From positions 1,922,001 through 1,986,000 of the forward strand of contig NZ_CP047349.1 in the NCBI RefSeq assembly GCF_011045835.1: a DNA stretch of 64,000 nt. Direction: 5' to 3'. This document shows, in pieces, positions 56,042 to 64,000 of this stretch; the stretch's first letter is position 1, and each line of letters opens with the position of its first letter. The position numbers and the translations under genes were made by a program. Below the pieces are notes generated by a model. That model searched no databases, was not told the origin of the DNA, and saw only the letters and a program-made list of their open reading frames with translations. The stretch comes from Proteus terrae subsp. cibarius (GTDB lineage: Bacteria > Pseudomonadota > Gammaproteobacteria > Enterobacterales > Enterobacteriaceae).

Positions 56042-56767
56042 ATGTCTGACTTGATTTGTTTAAAATCGGTTTGTGTTTCTTTTGGTGAAAGAGAAATTTT
56101 AAAAGATATCTCTTTTGATCTAAAAGCAGGCCGTATTCTTACTTTACTTGGCCCTAATGGTGCTGGTAAATCTACGGTTATCCGTTTAGTTCTTGGTTTA
56201 TTAAATCCAACCTCAGGAAAAATTGAGCGTCAAAATGCGCTACGTGTGGGCTATGTGCCACAAAAACTTTATCTCGATCCTACAATGCCACTCACCGTTA
56301 AACGGTTTATGACACTAAAACCAGGTGTTCATGATAAAGATATTCTCCCTGCTTTAGAACGAGTTAATGCGTCGAAATTAATCGATCAGCCTATGCAGAA
56401 ACTTTCTGGTGGTGAGTCTCAACGAGTCTTGTTAGCAAGAGCGTTGCTTAATCAACCCCAACTTTTAGTTTTAGACGAACCCACTCAAGGTGTTGATGTT
56501 AACGGTCAATTAGCACTTTATGATTTGATCAATCAACTTCGTCACGAACTAGGTTGTGCCATCTTAATGGTTTCTCATGATCTTCATCTTGTGATGGCAA
56601 AAACAGACGAAGTCCTCTGCTTAAATGGCCATATTTGCTGTTCAGGCACACCTGATGTTGTTTCTTCACATCCTGAATTTATTGCCATGTTTGGAAGTCG
56701 TGGTGCTGAACAACTTGGTATTTATCGTCATCATCACCAACATAGTAAGGAGTGTCGTCATGATTGA
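56042..56767 (+). CDS. znuC: Zinc ABC transporter ATP-binding protein ZnuC
   Basis: 241 residues with Walker [10 protein letters not shown], signature LSGGESQ, Walker [11 protein letters not shown] and the switch His in VSHDLH. The C-terminus is rich in His ([15 protein letters not shown]). It powers zinc import through ZnuB. It overlaps the znuB start by 8 bp. Confidence 0.96.
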   Translation: MSDLICLKSVCVSFGEREILKDISFDLKAGRILTLLGPNGAGKSTVIRLVLGLLNPTSGKIERQNALRVGYVPQKLYLDPTMPLTVKRFMTLKPGVHDKDILPALERVNASKLIDQPMQKLSGGESQRVLLARALLNQPQLLVLDEPTQGVDVNGQLALYDLINQLRHELGCAILMVSHDLHLVMAKTDEVLCLNGHICCSGTPDVVSSHPEFIAMFGSRGAEQLGIYRHHHQHSKECRHD

Positions 56768-57545
56768 GTTGCTGTTACCGGGTTGGATTGCCGGTATGCT
56801 CTTAGCCATGGCGGCGGGCCCTTTGGGCTCTTTTGTCGTTTGGCGTCGTATGTCTTATTTTGGTGATACCTTAGCGCACGCTTCACTACTTGGTGTTGCA
56901 TTTGGTTTGCTGTTTAATATCGAGCCTTTTTACGCTGTTATTGCAGTCACCCTTCTTCTCGCTATTCTATTGGTTTGGTTAGAATTAAAACCTCAACTCT
57001 CTGTCGATACACTTTTAGGGATCATGGCACACAGTGCACTTTCTTTAGGGCTTGTGGTCGTCAGTTTAATGTCGAATGTGCGTGTTGATTTGATGGCTTA
57101 TCTGTTTGGTGATTTGCTGTCAGTAAACTATCAAGACGTTATCAGTATTTTTATTGGTGTTGTGATTGTTTTATTTGTCATTATTCGCTCATGGCGCCCC
57201 CTGCTCTCCATGACAATCAATCAAGATATGGCATTTGTTGATGGTGTAAATATTCAGCGAGAACGCTTAAAGTTAATGATGATCACCGCGTTAACCATTG
57301 GTTTAGCCATGAAATTTGTAGGTGCGCTGATCATTACTTCTTTACTAATCATCCCAGCGGCAACAGCACGTCGTTTTGCTCGTTCTCCTGAACAAATGGC
57401 TCTGATTGCAATCGCTGTTGGTATGTTGGCAATTACGGGCGGTTTAACCTTCTCTGCTTTCTATGACACCCCTGCTGGCCCTTCTGTTGTTTTAGCCGCA
57501 AGTTGCCTATTTATCTTGAGTTTATTTGCACCCACTAAACAGTAA
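56760..57545 (+). CDS. znuB: Zinc ABC transporter permease ZnuB
   Basis: 261 residues, as in E. coli, with about eight membrane helices ([59 protein letters not shown]). I chose the ATG at 56760 because AAGGAG lies 8 bp upstream and the N-terminus matches E. coli; longer in-frame starts lie deep within znuC. Confidence 0.96.
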   Translation: MIELLLPGWIAGMLLAMAAGPLGSFVVWRRMSYFGDTLAHASLLGVAFGLLFNIEPFYAVIAVTLLLAILLVWLELKPQLSVDTLLGIMAHSALSLGLVVVSLMSNVRVDLMAYLFGDLLSVNYQDVISIFIGVVIVLFVIIRSWRPLLSMTINQDMAFVDGVNIQRERLKLMMITALTIGLAMKFVGALIITSLLIIPAATARRFARSPEQMALIAIAVGMLAITGGLTFSAFYDTPAGPSVVLAASCLFILSLFAPTKQ

Positions 57546-57571
57546 TTATTTCCCACCCATTAGATAAAATA

Positions 57572-57608
57572 AAACCCCAACAACGCAATGTTCTTGGGGT
57601 TTGTTTTT
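57572..57608. terminator. Bidirectional terminator znuB / macrodomain gene
   Basis: AAACCCCAA pairs with TTGGGGTTT, with A-rich DNA to the left and TTTT to the right. Confidence 0.85.
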
Positions 57609-57643
57609 ATCTTTTATAATTGAATATCTGAAAATTAATTTTT

Positions 57644-58120
57644 CTATTTTTTATTTAATTCAGCTTCATCTATGGGAGCATAAATTAACACATGAACATC
57701 CGCTAAAGGTTCCATTGCGCTTTTAATTTTTTCATACACTATAGACCATTCTAGGCCACCTAAACCCGCCCCTAAAGGTGGGATAGCAATAGATTTAATA
57801 TTACGCTGTTTAATTTCATCAACCAGTGTAATTAATCCAGCTTCAATATCTTCAATACAACTTGCATTTCGCCAGTGTCGTTTTGTTGGGAAATTGACAA
57901 TAAAACGAGGATGAGTCGCTTTTTGTATCTCATAAATAAACATTACACCGGGTGTCAGCTCTTTATTTTTGCACGCTAAAGCATAAGCTTTAAAATTATC
58001 AGGCCATGCTTTTTTAAACTGTAAGGCGATACCACGCCCCATTACACCAACACAATTAACGGCATTTACAATCGCCTCAGTGTCTGCATGTAAAAGATTG
58101 CCTCGAGTCAGTTCTATCAT
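57644..58120 (-). CDS. Stand-alone DarG/TARG1-type macrodomain protein
   Basis: 158 residues, a single macrodomain. NAVNCVGVMGRGIALQFKKA and IPPLGAGLGGLEW are the ADP-ribose loops. FIVNFPTKRHWR holds Lys80, which corresponds to the catalytic lysine of DarG and TARG1-type glycohydrolases that remove ADP-ribose from DNA or protein. DarG normally has a second domain that binds the DarT toxin; here the protein ends after the macrodomain, and no DarT gene is near. AAGGTGA precedes the ATG. Its start is 34 bp after the ruvB stop with no terminator, so it is probably the third gene of the LexA-controlled ruvAB operon. In E. coli znuB and ruvB are direct neighbours. Confidence 0.85.
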   Translation of the reverse strand: MIELTRGNLLHADTEAIVNAVNCVGVMGRGIALQFKKAWPDNFKAYALACKNKELTPGVMFIYEIQKATHPRFIVNFPTKRHWRNASCIEDIEAGLITLVDEIKQRNIKSIAIPPLGAGLGGLEWSIVYEKIKSAMEPLADVHVLIYAPIDEAELNKK

Positions 58121-58154
58121 TTAAATCACCTTCAGCTTCATACTGATATAAATA

Positions 58155-59165
58155 TTAAGGCTCTTCTACAATACGATTAAAATGACGATAGGCGTGATTA
58201 GTGGCAACTCGACCTCTTGGTGTACGTTGAATAAAACCTTGCTGAATTAAATAAGGTTCTAATACGTCTTCTATAGTTTCTCGCTCTTCACCAATAGCTG
58301 CCGCAAGGTTATCTAATCCTACTGGGCCACCCATAAATTTATCAATGATGGCAAAAAGAAGTTTACGATCTAAGTAGTCAAAACCTGCCGCATCCACATT
58401 CAACATATCAAGCGCTTTAGAAGCAATCTCTTCATCAATGGCACCATTACCTTTTACTTGGGCAAAGTCTCTTACACGGCGCAATAATCGATTCGTAATA
58501 CGCGGAGTGCCTCGTGAACGCATAGCAATTTGGCGAGCGCCTTCGTCTGTCATCTCTAATCCCATAAAACCGGCACTACGAGAAACAATGTGCTGGAGAT
58601 CGTCAACATTATAAAACTCAAGGCGTTGAACAATACCAAAACGATCACGCAATGGAGATGTTAAAGAGCCCGCTCGGGTGGTTGCACCCACTAAGGTAAA
58701 TGGAGGTAGGTCGATTTTAATTGAACGAGCCGCTGGTCCTTCACCAATCATGATATCGAGTTGATAATCTTCCATTGCTGGGTAAAGGATCTCTTCAACA
58801 ACGGGTGAAAGACGATGGATTTCATCAATAAACAGCACGTCATGAGGTTCAAGGTTAGTTAGCATAGCCGCTAAATCACCCGCTTTTTCAAGCACTGGGC
58901 CTGATGTCGTACGTAAATTAACGCCCATTTCATTAGCAATGATATTTGCTAATGTGGTTTTACCTAATCCGGGAGGTCCAAAAATAAGCAAATGGTCGAG
59001 TGCATCATGACGTAATTTAGCCGCCTGAATAAAAATCTCCATTTGTTCTCGAACTTGCGGTTGCCCAACATATTCGGCAAGAGATTTAGGGCGGATAGCC
59101 CTATCAATAATTTCTTCTTCAGGTTGTTGAATTTCTGCTGAAATCAGGCGATCTGCTTCAATCAC
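58155..59165 (-). CDS. ruvB: Holliday junction branch-migration ATPase RuvB
   Basis: 336 residues. AAA+ features: Walker [11 protein letters not shown], Walker [28 protein letters not shown] (arginine finger), and a C-terminal winged helix ([18 protein letters not shown]). It drives branch migration with RuvA. 12 bp after ruvA. Confidence 0.98.
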   Translation of the reverse strand: MIEADRLISAEIQQPEEEIIDRAIRPKSLAEYVGQPQVREQMEIFIQAAKLRHDALDHLLIFGPPGLGKTTLANIIANEMGVNLRTTSGPVLEKAGDLAAMLTNLEPHDVLFIDEIHRLSPVVEEILYPAMEDYQLDIMIGEGPAARSIKIDLPPFTLVGATTRAGSLTSPLRDRFGIVQRLEFYNVDDLQHIVSRSAGFMGLEMTDEGARQIAMRSRGTPRITNRLLRRVRDFAQVKGNGAIDEEIASKALDMLNVDAAGFDYLDRKLLFAIIDKFMGGPVGLDNLAAAIGEERETIEDVLEPYLIQQGFIQRTPRGRVATNHAYRHFNRIVEEP

Positions 59166-59177
59166 AATGTGTTACTC

Positions 59178-59798
59178 CTAAATAGCCGCTCTCAACGCTT
59201 CTTTAATAAGTGTTTCGCTATCTGTACCCAGTTTTGCCACTTTGCTGATCATTTTTGCAGCTTCTTGTGGCTTATAGCCTAATGCGATTAATGCAGCAGA
59301 GGCTTCAGCTTCAATATCAGCCGCTTTTGGCGCTTTAGGTGAAGTGCTTTCTGGTAGCTCGATATCACTATTTTCGAATAAATCACCATTAAGACCTTTA
59401 AAACGATCTTTCATTTCAACCACTAAACGCTCAGCGGTTTTTTTACCTACACCCGGTAATTTCACTAATGAAGTGATAGATTCATTTTCAATAGCAGTCA
59501 CGAATTGGCGAGCAGACATGCCAGATAGAATGGCTAAAGCGAGTTTAGGCCCCACACCATTTACTTTAATCAATTCACGAAAGAGTGCGCGCTCTTGTTT
59601 TTGGTTAAAACCATAAAGTAATTGAGCATCTTCGCGTACGATAAATTGCGTGTAGATAATGGCTTCTTGGCCAATATCAGGCAATTCATAAAAACAGGTC
59701 ATTGGCATATTGATTTCATAACCTACACCATTACCTGCCTCGATCAGCACCACTGGTGGCTGTTTTTCAAGAATAATTCCTCTGATACGACCTATCAC
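59178..59798 (-). CDS. ruvA: Holliday junction DNA-binding protein RuvA
   Basis: 206 residues: an OB-fold N-terminal domain ([20 protein letters not shown]), two helix-hairpin-helix motifs ([16 protein letters not shown] and [19 protein letters not shown]), and a C-terminal domain that contacts RuvB ([15 protein letters not shown]). It binds four-way junctions as a tetramer. A LexA box lies upstream. Confidence 0.98.
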   Translation of the reverse strand: MIGRIRGIILEKQPPVVLIEAGNGVGYEINMPMTCFYELPDIGQEAIIYTQFIVREDAQLLYGFNQKQERALFRELIKVNGVGPKLALAILSGMSARQFVTAIENESITSLVKLPGVGKKTAERLVVEMKDRFKGLNGDLFENSDIELPESTSPKAPKAADIEAEASAALIALGYKPQEAAKMISKVAKLGTDSETLIKEALRAAI

Positions 59799-59840
59799 AC
59801 TAATGCCTCCGCAAAAATAATTACGCCAAGTTTATAACAT

Positions 59841-59868
59841 AAAAAAAGCTGGACGTATATCCAGCTTG
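59841..59868 (-). terminator. Terminator of ruvC (same palindrome as the LexA box)
   Basis: On the minus strand AAGCTGGA pairs with TCCAGCTT and is followed by more T's, 35 bp after the ruvC stop. The stem is the LexA operator itself. Confidence 0.8.
59849..59864 (-). promoter_or_regulatory. LexA (SOS) box of ruvAB
   Basis: On the minus strand CTGGATATACGTCCAG, matching CTG-N10-CAG and close to the SOS box before E. coli ruvA. It lies 51 bp before the ruvA ATG; TTATAAAC just downstream could supply a -10. Confidence 0.82.
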
Positions 59869-59901
59869 TGAAAAACCAAAGACATTTACCAAGATAACAA
59901 C

Positions 59902-60423
59902 TTATCTTAACCGACCTCGCGTTAAAACCAGACGCGGATCACCTACACGTAATAAATTTTGGTTAAAGTGACAATGTGTAATCGCAATCGCTAGTGCATC
60001 GGCAGCATCTGATTGTGGTGCGGCGGATAATTTTAATATTGAACGCACCATATGTTGCACTTGGCTTTTTTCAGCCGCACCAGTACCCACTACGGTCTGT
60101 TTAACTTGGCGAGCCGCATATTCAAAAACGGGTAGATCGTTATTAACTGCCGCAAGTATTGCTACACCACGCGCTTGCCCAAGTTTGAGAGCAGAATCAG
60201 CATTTTTAGCCATAAACACTTGCTCAACCGCAAACACATCTGGCGAAAACTGAGTAATGATTTCGCTAACACCTGCATAAATACGTTTAAGTCGATTTGG
60301 AAGGTCGGGAACTTGTGTGCGAATACAACCGCTTCCCAAATAGATAAGTTGTCGCCCTTGCTGTCGAATTACGCCGTAGCCTGTAACACGCGAACCGGGG
60401 TCTATACCTAGAATGATAGCCAT
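59902..60423 (-). CDS. ruvC: Holliday junction resolvase RuvC
   Basis: 173 residues, as in E. coli. RNase H-like fold with the catalytic acidic residues in [17 protein letters not shown] and [11 protein letters not shown]. It cleaves Holliday junctions with RuvAB. I chose the ATG at 60423 because AGGA lies about 8 bp upstream and the product starts [10 protein letters not shown]; the frame open to 60498 adds 25 unmatched residues. Confidence 0.97.
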   Translation of the reverse strand: MAIILGIDPGSRVTGYGVIRQQGRQLIYLGSGCIRTQVPDLPNRLKRIYAGVSEIITQFSPDVFAVEQVFMAKNADSALKLGQARGVAILAAVNNDLPVFEYAARQVKQTVVGTGAAEKSQVQHMVRSILKLSAAPQSDAADALAIAITHCHFNQNLLRVGDPRLVLTRGRLR

Positions 60424-60547
60424 ATCAATTCCTGTTGCCGATATGGTCGATGGCGAGAGAAAAGAGCAAAAAAATCTGCTCTGCTCTTCTCTTCGCACTT
60501 TTAATAACAGCCTTAAACACCGTTATTTTCGATAATCGCTAGAACGA

Positions 60548-61303
60548 TTACAGGATATCTTCCAGTTGTTTTGCAACTTCATCTGAGATATCACCGTTGT
60601 GATACACTTCTTGCACGTCATCACTGTCTTCTAACATATCGATAAGACGCATTAATTTTGGTGCAGTTTCAATATCTAACTCTGCTTTAGTCGATGGGAT
60701 CATTGAAACTTCCGCTGATTCAGCAACAAAACCTGCTGCATCCATCGCATCTTTTACTTCACCAAAAGATTCTGGTGTGGTGTAAACATCAATAGCGCCA
60801 TCATCAAAAGTTTCAACGTCGTCAGCACCGGCTTCTAACGCAGCTTCCATAACAGCATCTTCATCAACACCTGGTGCGTATGAAATAACACCTTTTTTGG
60901 TAAACAGATAAGATACAGAACCATCTGTTCCTAAGTTACCACCTGTTTTGGTAAATGCATGGCGAACATCGGAAACAGTACGGTTACGATTATCACTTAA
61001 GCATTCAACCATCACAGCAGTACCTGCTGGGCCATAGCCTTCATAAATGATGGTTTCCATATTATCGTTCTCATCATTACCCACACCACGTGCAATTGCA
61101 CGGTTTAAGGTGTCACGAGTCATGTTGTTCGATAATGCTTTATCAACTGCCGCACGTAAGCGCGGGTTAGTTGCAGGATCACCACCACCTAAACGTGCTG
61201 CTGTAACTAATTCACGGATGATTTTAGTGAAAATTTTACCGCGTTTCGCATCTTGCGCTGCTTTACGGTGTTTTGTATTGGCCCATTTACTATGACCTGC
61301 CAT
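60548..61303 (-). CDS. yebC: YebC family transcription/translation factor
   Basis: 251 residues (E. coli 246). The YebC/TACO1 start [20 protein letters not shown] and the central [19 protein letters not shown] are clear. Family members are described as DNA-binding regulators and, more recently, as ribosome-associated factors that ease stalls at proline runs. Between nudB and ruvC as in E. coli. Confidence 0.96.
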   Translation of the reverse strand: MAGHSKWANTKHRKAAQDAKRGKIFTKIIRELVTAARLGGGDPATNPRLRAAVDKALSNNMTRDTLNRAIARGVGNDENDNMETIIYEGYGPAGTAVMVECLSDNRNRTVSDVRHAFTKTGGNLGTDGSVSYLFTKKGVISYAPGVDEDAVMEAALEAGADDVETFDDGAIDVYTTPESFGEVKDAMDAAGFVAESAEVSMIPSTKAELDIETAPKLMRLIDMLEDSDDVQEVYHNGDISDEVAKQLEDIL

Positions 61304-61330
61304 GAAATATCTCCAAACGTGGTCTAATCA

Positions 61331-61768
61331 TTAAATAACAAATTCTTCAATTGCTTGCTGATTACTGGCGGATTTTGTTAATTTTGCCGCCAGTGGCGCG
61401 TCTAGCCATTGGTATTGTGAATGCTCAGTTAGCACAATATCTCGCTCTGCGGGTAGTGCTAATGTAAACCAATGTTCCTGACAATGTGTAACATCTGGTG
61501 CATAACGATGCCGAAAATGTGCAAAAATCTCAAAAATAATTGAGCGATGGCAATCCACCAGCTCAAGATTTTCTTTTATGATATCAATTCCAACTTCTTC
61601 TTGCATTTCGCGCAACGCCGTTTGAAAAGGCGTTTCTTCCGCTTCTAAACTGCCAGTCACAGATTGCCAGAAATCAGGATCATCTCGACGCTTTAGCATA
61701 AGCACCCGTTTGGTCTCTTTTGCATAAATAACAACTAAAACGGATATCGGGCGCTTATATTTCATCAT
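61331..61768 (-). CDS. nudB: Dihydroneopterin triphosphate diphosphatase NudB
   Basis: 145 residues with Nudix box GSLEAEETPFQTALREMQEE-VG (about 38-60). It removes pyrophosphate from dihydroneopterin triphosphate in folate synthesis. Its first ATG directly follows the aspS stop codon; a second ATG is the next codon. Order aspS-nudB-yebC-ruvC as in E. coli. Confidence 0.94.
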   Translation of the reverse strand: MMKYKRPISVLVVIYAKETKRVLMLKRRDDPDFWQSVTGSLEAEETPFQTALREMQEEVGIDIIKENLELVDCHRSIIFEIFAHFRHRYAPDVTHCQEHWFTLALPAERDIVLTEHSQYQWLDAPLAAKLTKSASNQQAIEEFVI

Positions 61769-63553
61769 TTACTCTTTATCTTCGCTAACTTCTTTTTGAG
61801 TTACTGCAATCGCTAACTCTTTTAAAGAGTCTTCATTAGCAAAGCTTGGTGCATTAGTCATTAAACACGCAGCGGCAGTTGTTTTAGGGAAAGCAATAAC
61901 ATCGCGAATGTTATCGGTACTCGTTAACAACATCACTAAACGGTCTAAACCAAATGCTAAACCAGCATGTGGTGGAGTACCAAATTTAAGCGCATCTAAT
62001 AAGAAACCAAATTTCTCTTGTTGCTCATTCGGTGCAATACCTAAAATGCTAAATACTGCTTGTTGCATTTCATTACGGTGAATACGCACTGAACCGCCAC
62101 CCACTTCATAACCATTAATAACCATATCATAAGCATTTGCCACAGCACCTACTGGGTGAGCAGTCAATTCAGCTGGTGATAAGTCTTTTGGAGAAGTAAA
62201 TGGATGGTGCATCGCACTTAAGCTACCTGTTTCTTCATCTTCTTCAAACATTGGGAAGTCGATAACCCACAATGGTTTCCATGCATTTAAATCGGTCAAC
62301 TCAAGATCACGACCCACTTTCAGGCGCAGAGCACCCATCGCATCACTCATTGTTCCTTTACGACCTGCACCAAAGAAAATCAAATCGCCGTCTGTTGCGC
62401 CTGTTGTTTCTAAAATTGAATTAACAACATCGTTAGTCAGGAATTTAGCGATTGGGCTTTGTACACCTTCAATGCCTTTCGCGCTTTCGTTGACTTTCAT
62501 CCACGCAAGGCCTTTAGCACCGTAAATGCTAACAAACTGTGTATATTCGTCGATATTTTTACGGGTTAATGATGCACCACCCGGTACACGCAATGCGATA
62601 ACACGGCATCTTTCATCATTTGCCGCTTGTGCAAATACACTGAATTCAACATCTTTGACTAAATCAGCGATGTCTTTAAGTTCCATTGGGTTACGTAAAT
62701 CTGGTTTGTCTGAACCATAACGACGCATTGCTTCAGCAAAAGTCATTACTGGGAACGCACCTAAATCGACATTCAGAATATCTAACCATAATGCATGGAT
62801 CATACGCTCCATCACTTCGCGCACTTGGTCTGCACTCATGAAAGAGGTTTCAACATCGATTTGTGTAAATTCAGGCTGACGGTCAGCACGTAAGTCTTCA
62901 TCACGGAAGCATTTTACGATTTGATAGTAACGATCAAAACCGGACATCATCAGTAGCTGTTTAAAAAGCTGTGGTGATTGTGGTAATGCGTAGAATTTAC
63001 CTTTATGTACACGGCTTGGAACTAAATAGTCACGCGCACCTTCTGGTGTCGCTTTTGTCAGCATTGGGGTTTCAACATCAAGGAAACCTTCACCATCCAT
63101 AAAACGGCGAACAAAGCTTGTGATTTTAGCACGGGTTTTTAAGCGATCTGACATTTCAGGGCGACGCAGGTCTAAATAACGATAAGTTAAACGACGCTCT
63201 TCAGTATTTGTTTGATTGCTATCTAACGGTAATGGCTCTGAACGGTTAAAAATAGACAGAGATTCTGCCGCTAACTCAATTTCACCTGTTGCCATATTTT
63301 TATTAACTTGGCTATCAGGACGAGCGCGTACTGTTCCTGTGACTTGAATACAAAATTCATTACGCAGTTCTGAAGCCTGAGAAAATGCCTCTTTCTGCTC
63401 TGGGTCAAAGAAGACTTGAACAATACCTTCGCGATCTCGCATATCAATAAAGATAAGCCCACCTAAGTCACGGCGACGGTTAACCCAACCACAAAGAGTC
63501 ACTTTTTGGCCCACATGGGCGCTATTCAACTGCCCACAATAATTAGTACGCAT
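61769..63553 (-). CDS. aspS: Aspartate-tRNA ligase
   Basis: 594 residues, bacterial-type AspRS. N-terminal anticodon-binding OB fold ([20 protein letters not shown]), class II motif 2 ([20 protein letters not shown]), the bacterial GAD insertion (about 285-420), and motif 3 ([10 protein letters not shown]). It charges tRNA-Asp. First gene of the aspS-nudB-yebC-ruvC group. Confidence 0.98.
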   Translation of the reverse strand: MRTNYCGQLNSAHVGQKVTLCGWVNRRRDLGGLIFIDMRDREGIVQVFFDPEQKEAFSQASELRNEFCIQVTGTVRARPDSQVNKNMATGEIELAAESLSIFNRSEPLPLDSNQTNTEERRLTYRYLDLRRPEMSDRLKTRAKITSFVRRFMDGEGFLDVETPMLTKATPEGARDYLVPSRVHKGKFYALPQSPQLFKQLLMMSGFDRYYQIVKCFRDEDLRADRQPEFTQIDVETSFMSADQVREVMERMIHALWLDILNVDLGAFPVMTFAEAMRRYGSDKPDLRNPMELKDIADLVKDVEFSVFAQAANDERCRVIALRVPGGASLTRKNIDEYTQFVSIYGAKGLAWMKVNESAKGIEGVQSPIAKFLTNDVVNSILETTGATDGDLIFFGAGRKGTMSDAMGALRLKVGRDLELTDLNAWKPLWVIDFPMFEEDEETGSLSAMHHPFTSPKDLSPAELTAHPVGAVANAYDMVINGYEVGGGSVRIHRNEMQQAVFSILGIAPNEQQEKFGFLLDALKFGTPPHAGLAFGLDRLVMLLTSTDNIRDVIAFPKTTAAACLMTNAPSFANEDSLKELAIAVTQKEVSEDKE

Positions 63554-63819
63554 ACAATATCCTTTTACTCAGCTTGTTGTGCTTTCTGCTGCGGAAATTT
63601 TGGCAATAGTCTTTTTCGAGTAGTGTCAAAAAAAAGGCAGACATTATAACGAAAATTCTTCCCGGCGATAAGAGTATAGACCTAGTTTATATGATACATC
63701 TTTTCAAGGATTTGCTAATCCCCAAACAATTAATTAATAATAATTATTTATAGCGACAGAAGTCGCTTTGAGGTTTATCATTAAATTCGCCGTTTTTTGG
63801 CTTTGACAATGGAGAAAAG

Positions 63820-64000
63820 ATGGTTAGCTCGCTTTATATCGTACTGGGCGCACTATTATTGATTAAATTGTCCCTCAATGTCGTAAAACTCAGAACACAA
63901 TATCGGGTTGCTTATGGTGATGGTGGCTTTTATGAATTACAAACTGCCATCCGTGTTCACGGCAATGCGGTAGAATATATTCCAATTTCCATGATCTTAT
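63820..64000 (+). CDS. yecN: MAPEG family membrane protein YecN (3' end outside window)
   Basis: The first 60 codons are present: a membrane helix at the start (SSLYIVLGALLLIKLSLN), then LRTQYRVAYGDGGFYELQTA and RVHGNAVEYIPIS, matching the E. coli YecN start. MAPEG proteins relate to glutathione and eicosanoid enzymes; YecN's function is unknown. GGAG lies 5 bp before the ATG. Divergent from aspS. Confidence 0.9.
   Translation, partial: MVSSLYIVLGALLLIKLSLNVVKLRTQYRVAYGDGGFYELQTAIRVHGNAVEYIPISMIL

Noticed and set aside
57644..58120. Full DarTG toxin-antitoxin system
   Set aside because: Only the macrodomain is present; neighbours are znuB and ruvB, and the DarT toxin and DarG C-terminal domain are missing.

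Overview
The window is chromosomal DNA from a low-GC member of the Enterobacterales, most likely Proteus or a close relative in the Morganellaceae. The core proteins (FNR, UspE, PntAB, HrpA, LdhA, MinCDE, FadD, Zwf, PykA, RuvABC, AspS) read as near-collinear matches to their E. coli counterparts as I remember them, while codon use and intergenic DNA are strongly A/T-rich. The genus is inferred from memory of the families, since no search was run. I see no rRNA, tRNA, CRISPR array, integrase or insertion sequence.

Layout. 1-4.3 kb: a truncated dmsA-type molybdoenzyme gene, then fnr and uspE, with perfect or near-perfect FNR boxes before dmsA and fnr. 4.3-10.3 kb: pntAB, ydgH and arcD/ydgI. 10.5-15.3 kb: hrpA and azoR. 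15.6-19.9 kb: a very A/T-rich four-gene chaperone/usher fimbrial operon. 20-24.3 kb: ydbL-ynbE-ydbH and ldhA. 24.4-34 kb is accessory: a chemoreceptor with a sigma-28-like promoter, a Nudix hydrolase, a divergent TetR/Rob-like regulator pair, a secreted alpha/beta hydrolase, a broken EamA transporter, fetAB behind a Fur-like box, a secreted nuclease whose start sits just after an intrinsic terminator, and a small unrecognised gene. 33.5-38.1 kb: ycgN-ycgM-mltB-like-ycgL opposite minCDE. 38.4-45.5 kb: rnd-fadD-yeaY-tsaB-yoaA and divergent yoaB. 45.5-48.1 kb: an NAD(P)-binding protein and mdtJI with a candidate leader peptide. 48.2-63.6 kb: zwf, hexR, pykA, lpxM-mepM-znuA, znuCB, a macrodomain gene, ruvBA, ruvC-yebC-nudB-aspS, then the start of yecN.

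How the parts work together. Several regulons can be read directly: FNR (dmsA, fnr), HexR (zwf/hexR), Zur (znuA-mepM / znuCB), FadR (fadD), LexA (ruvAB) and probably Fur (fetAB). The most interesting arrangement is at 57.6-59.9 kb. A stand-alone DarG/TARG1-type macrodomain, the kind that removes ADP-ribose from DNA, lies 34 bp after ruvB with no terminator between. This would make it the third gene of the SOS-controlled ruvAB operon. No DarT-like toxin gene is in the window. The LexA operator of this operon is also the stem of the ruvC terminator.

The window is a patchwork of blocks that lie apart around the terminus half of the E. coli map, joined by accessory genes, as expected for a rearranged terminus region.
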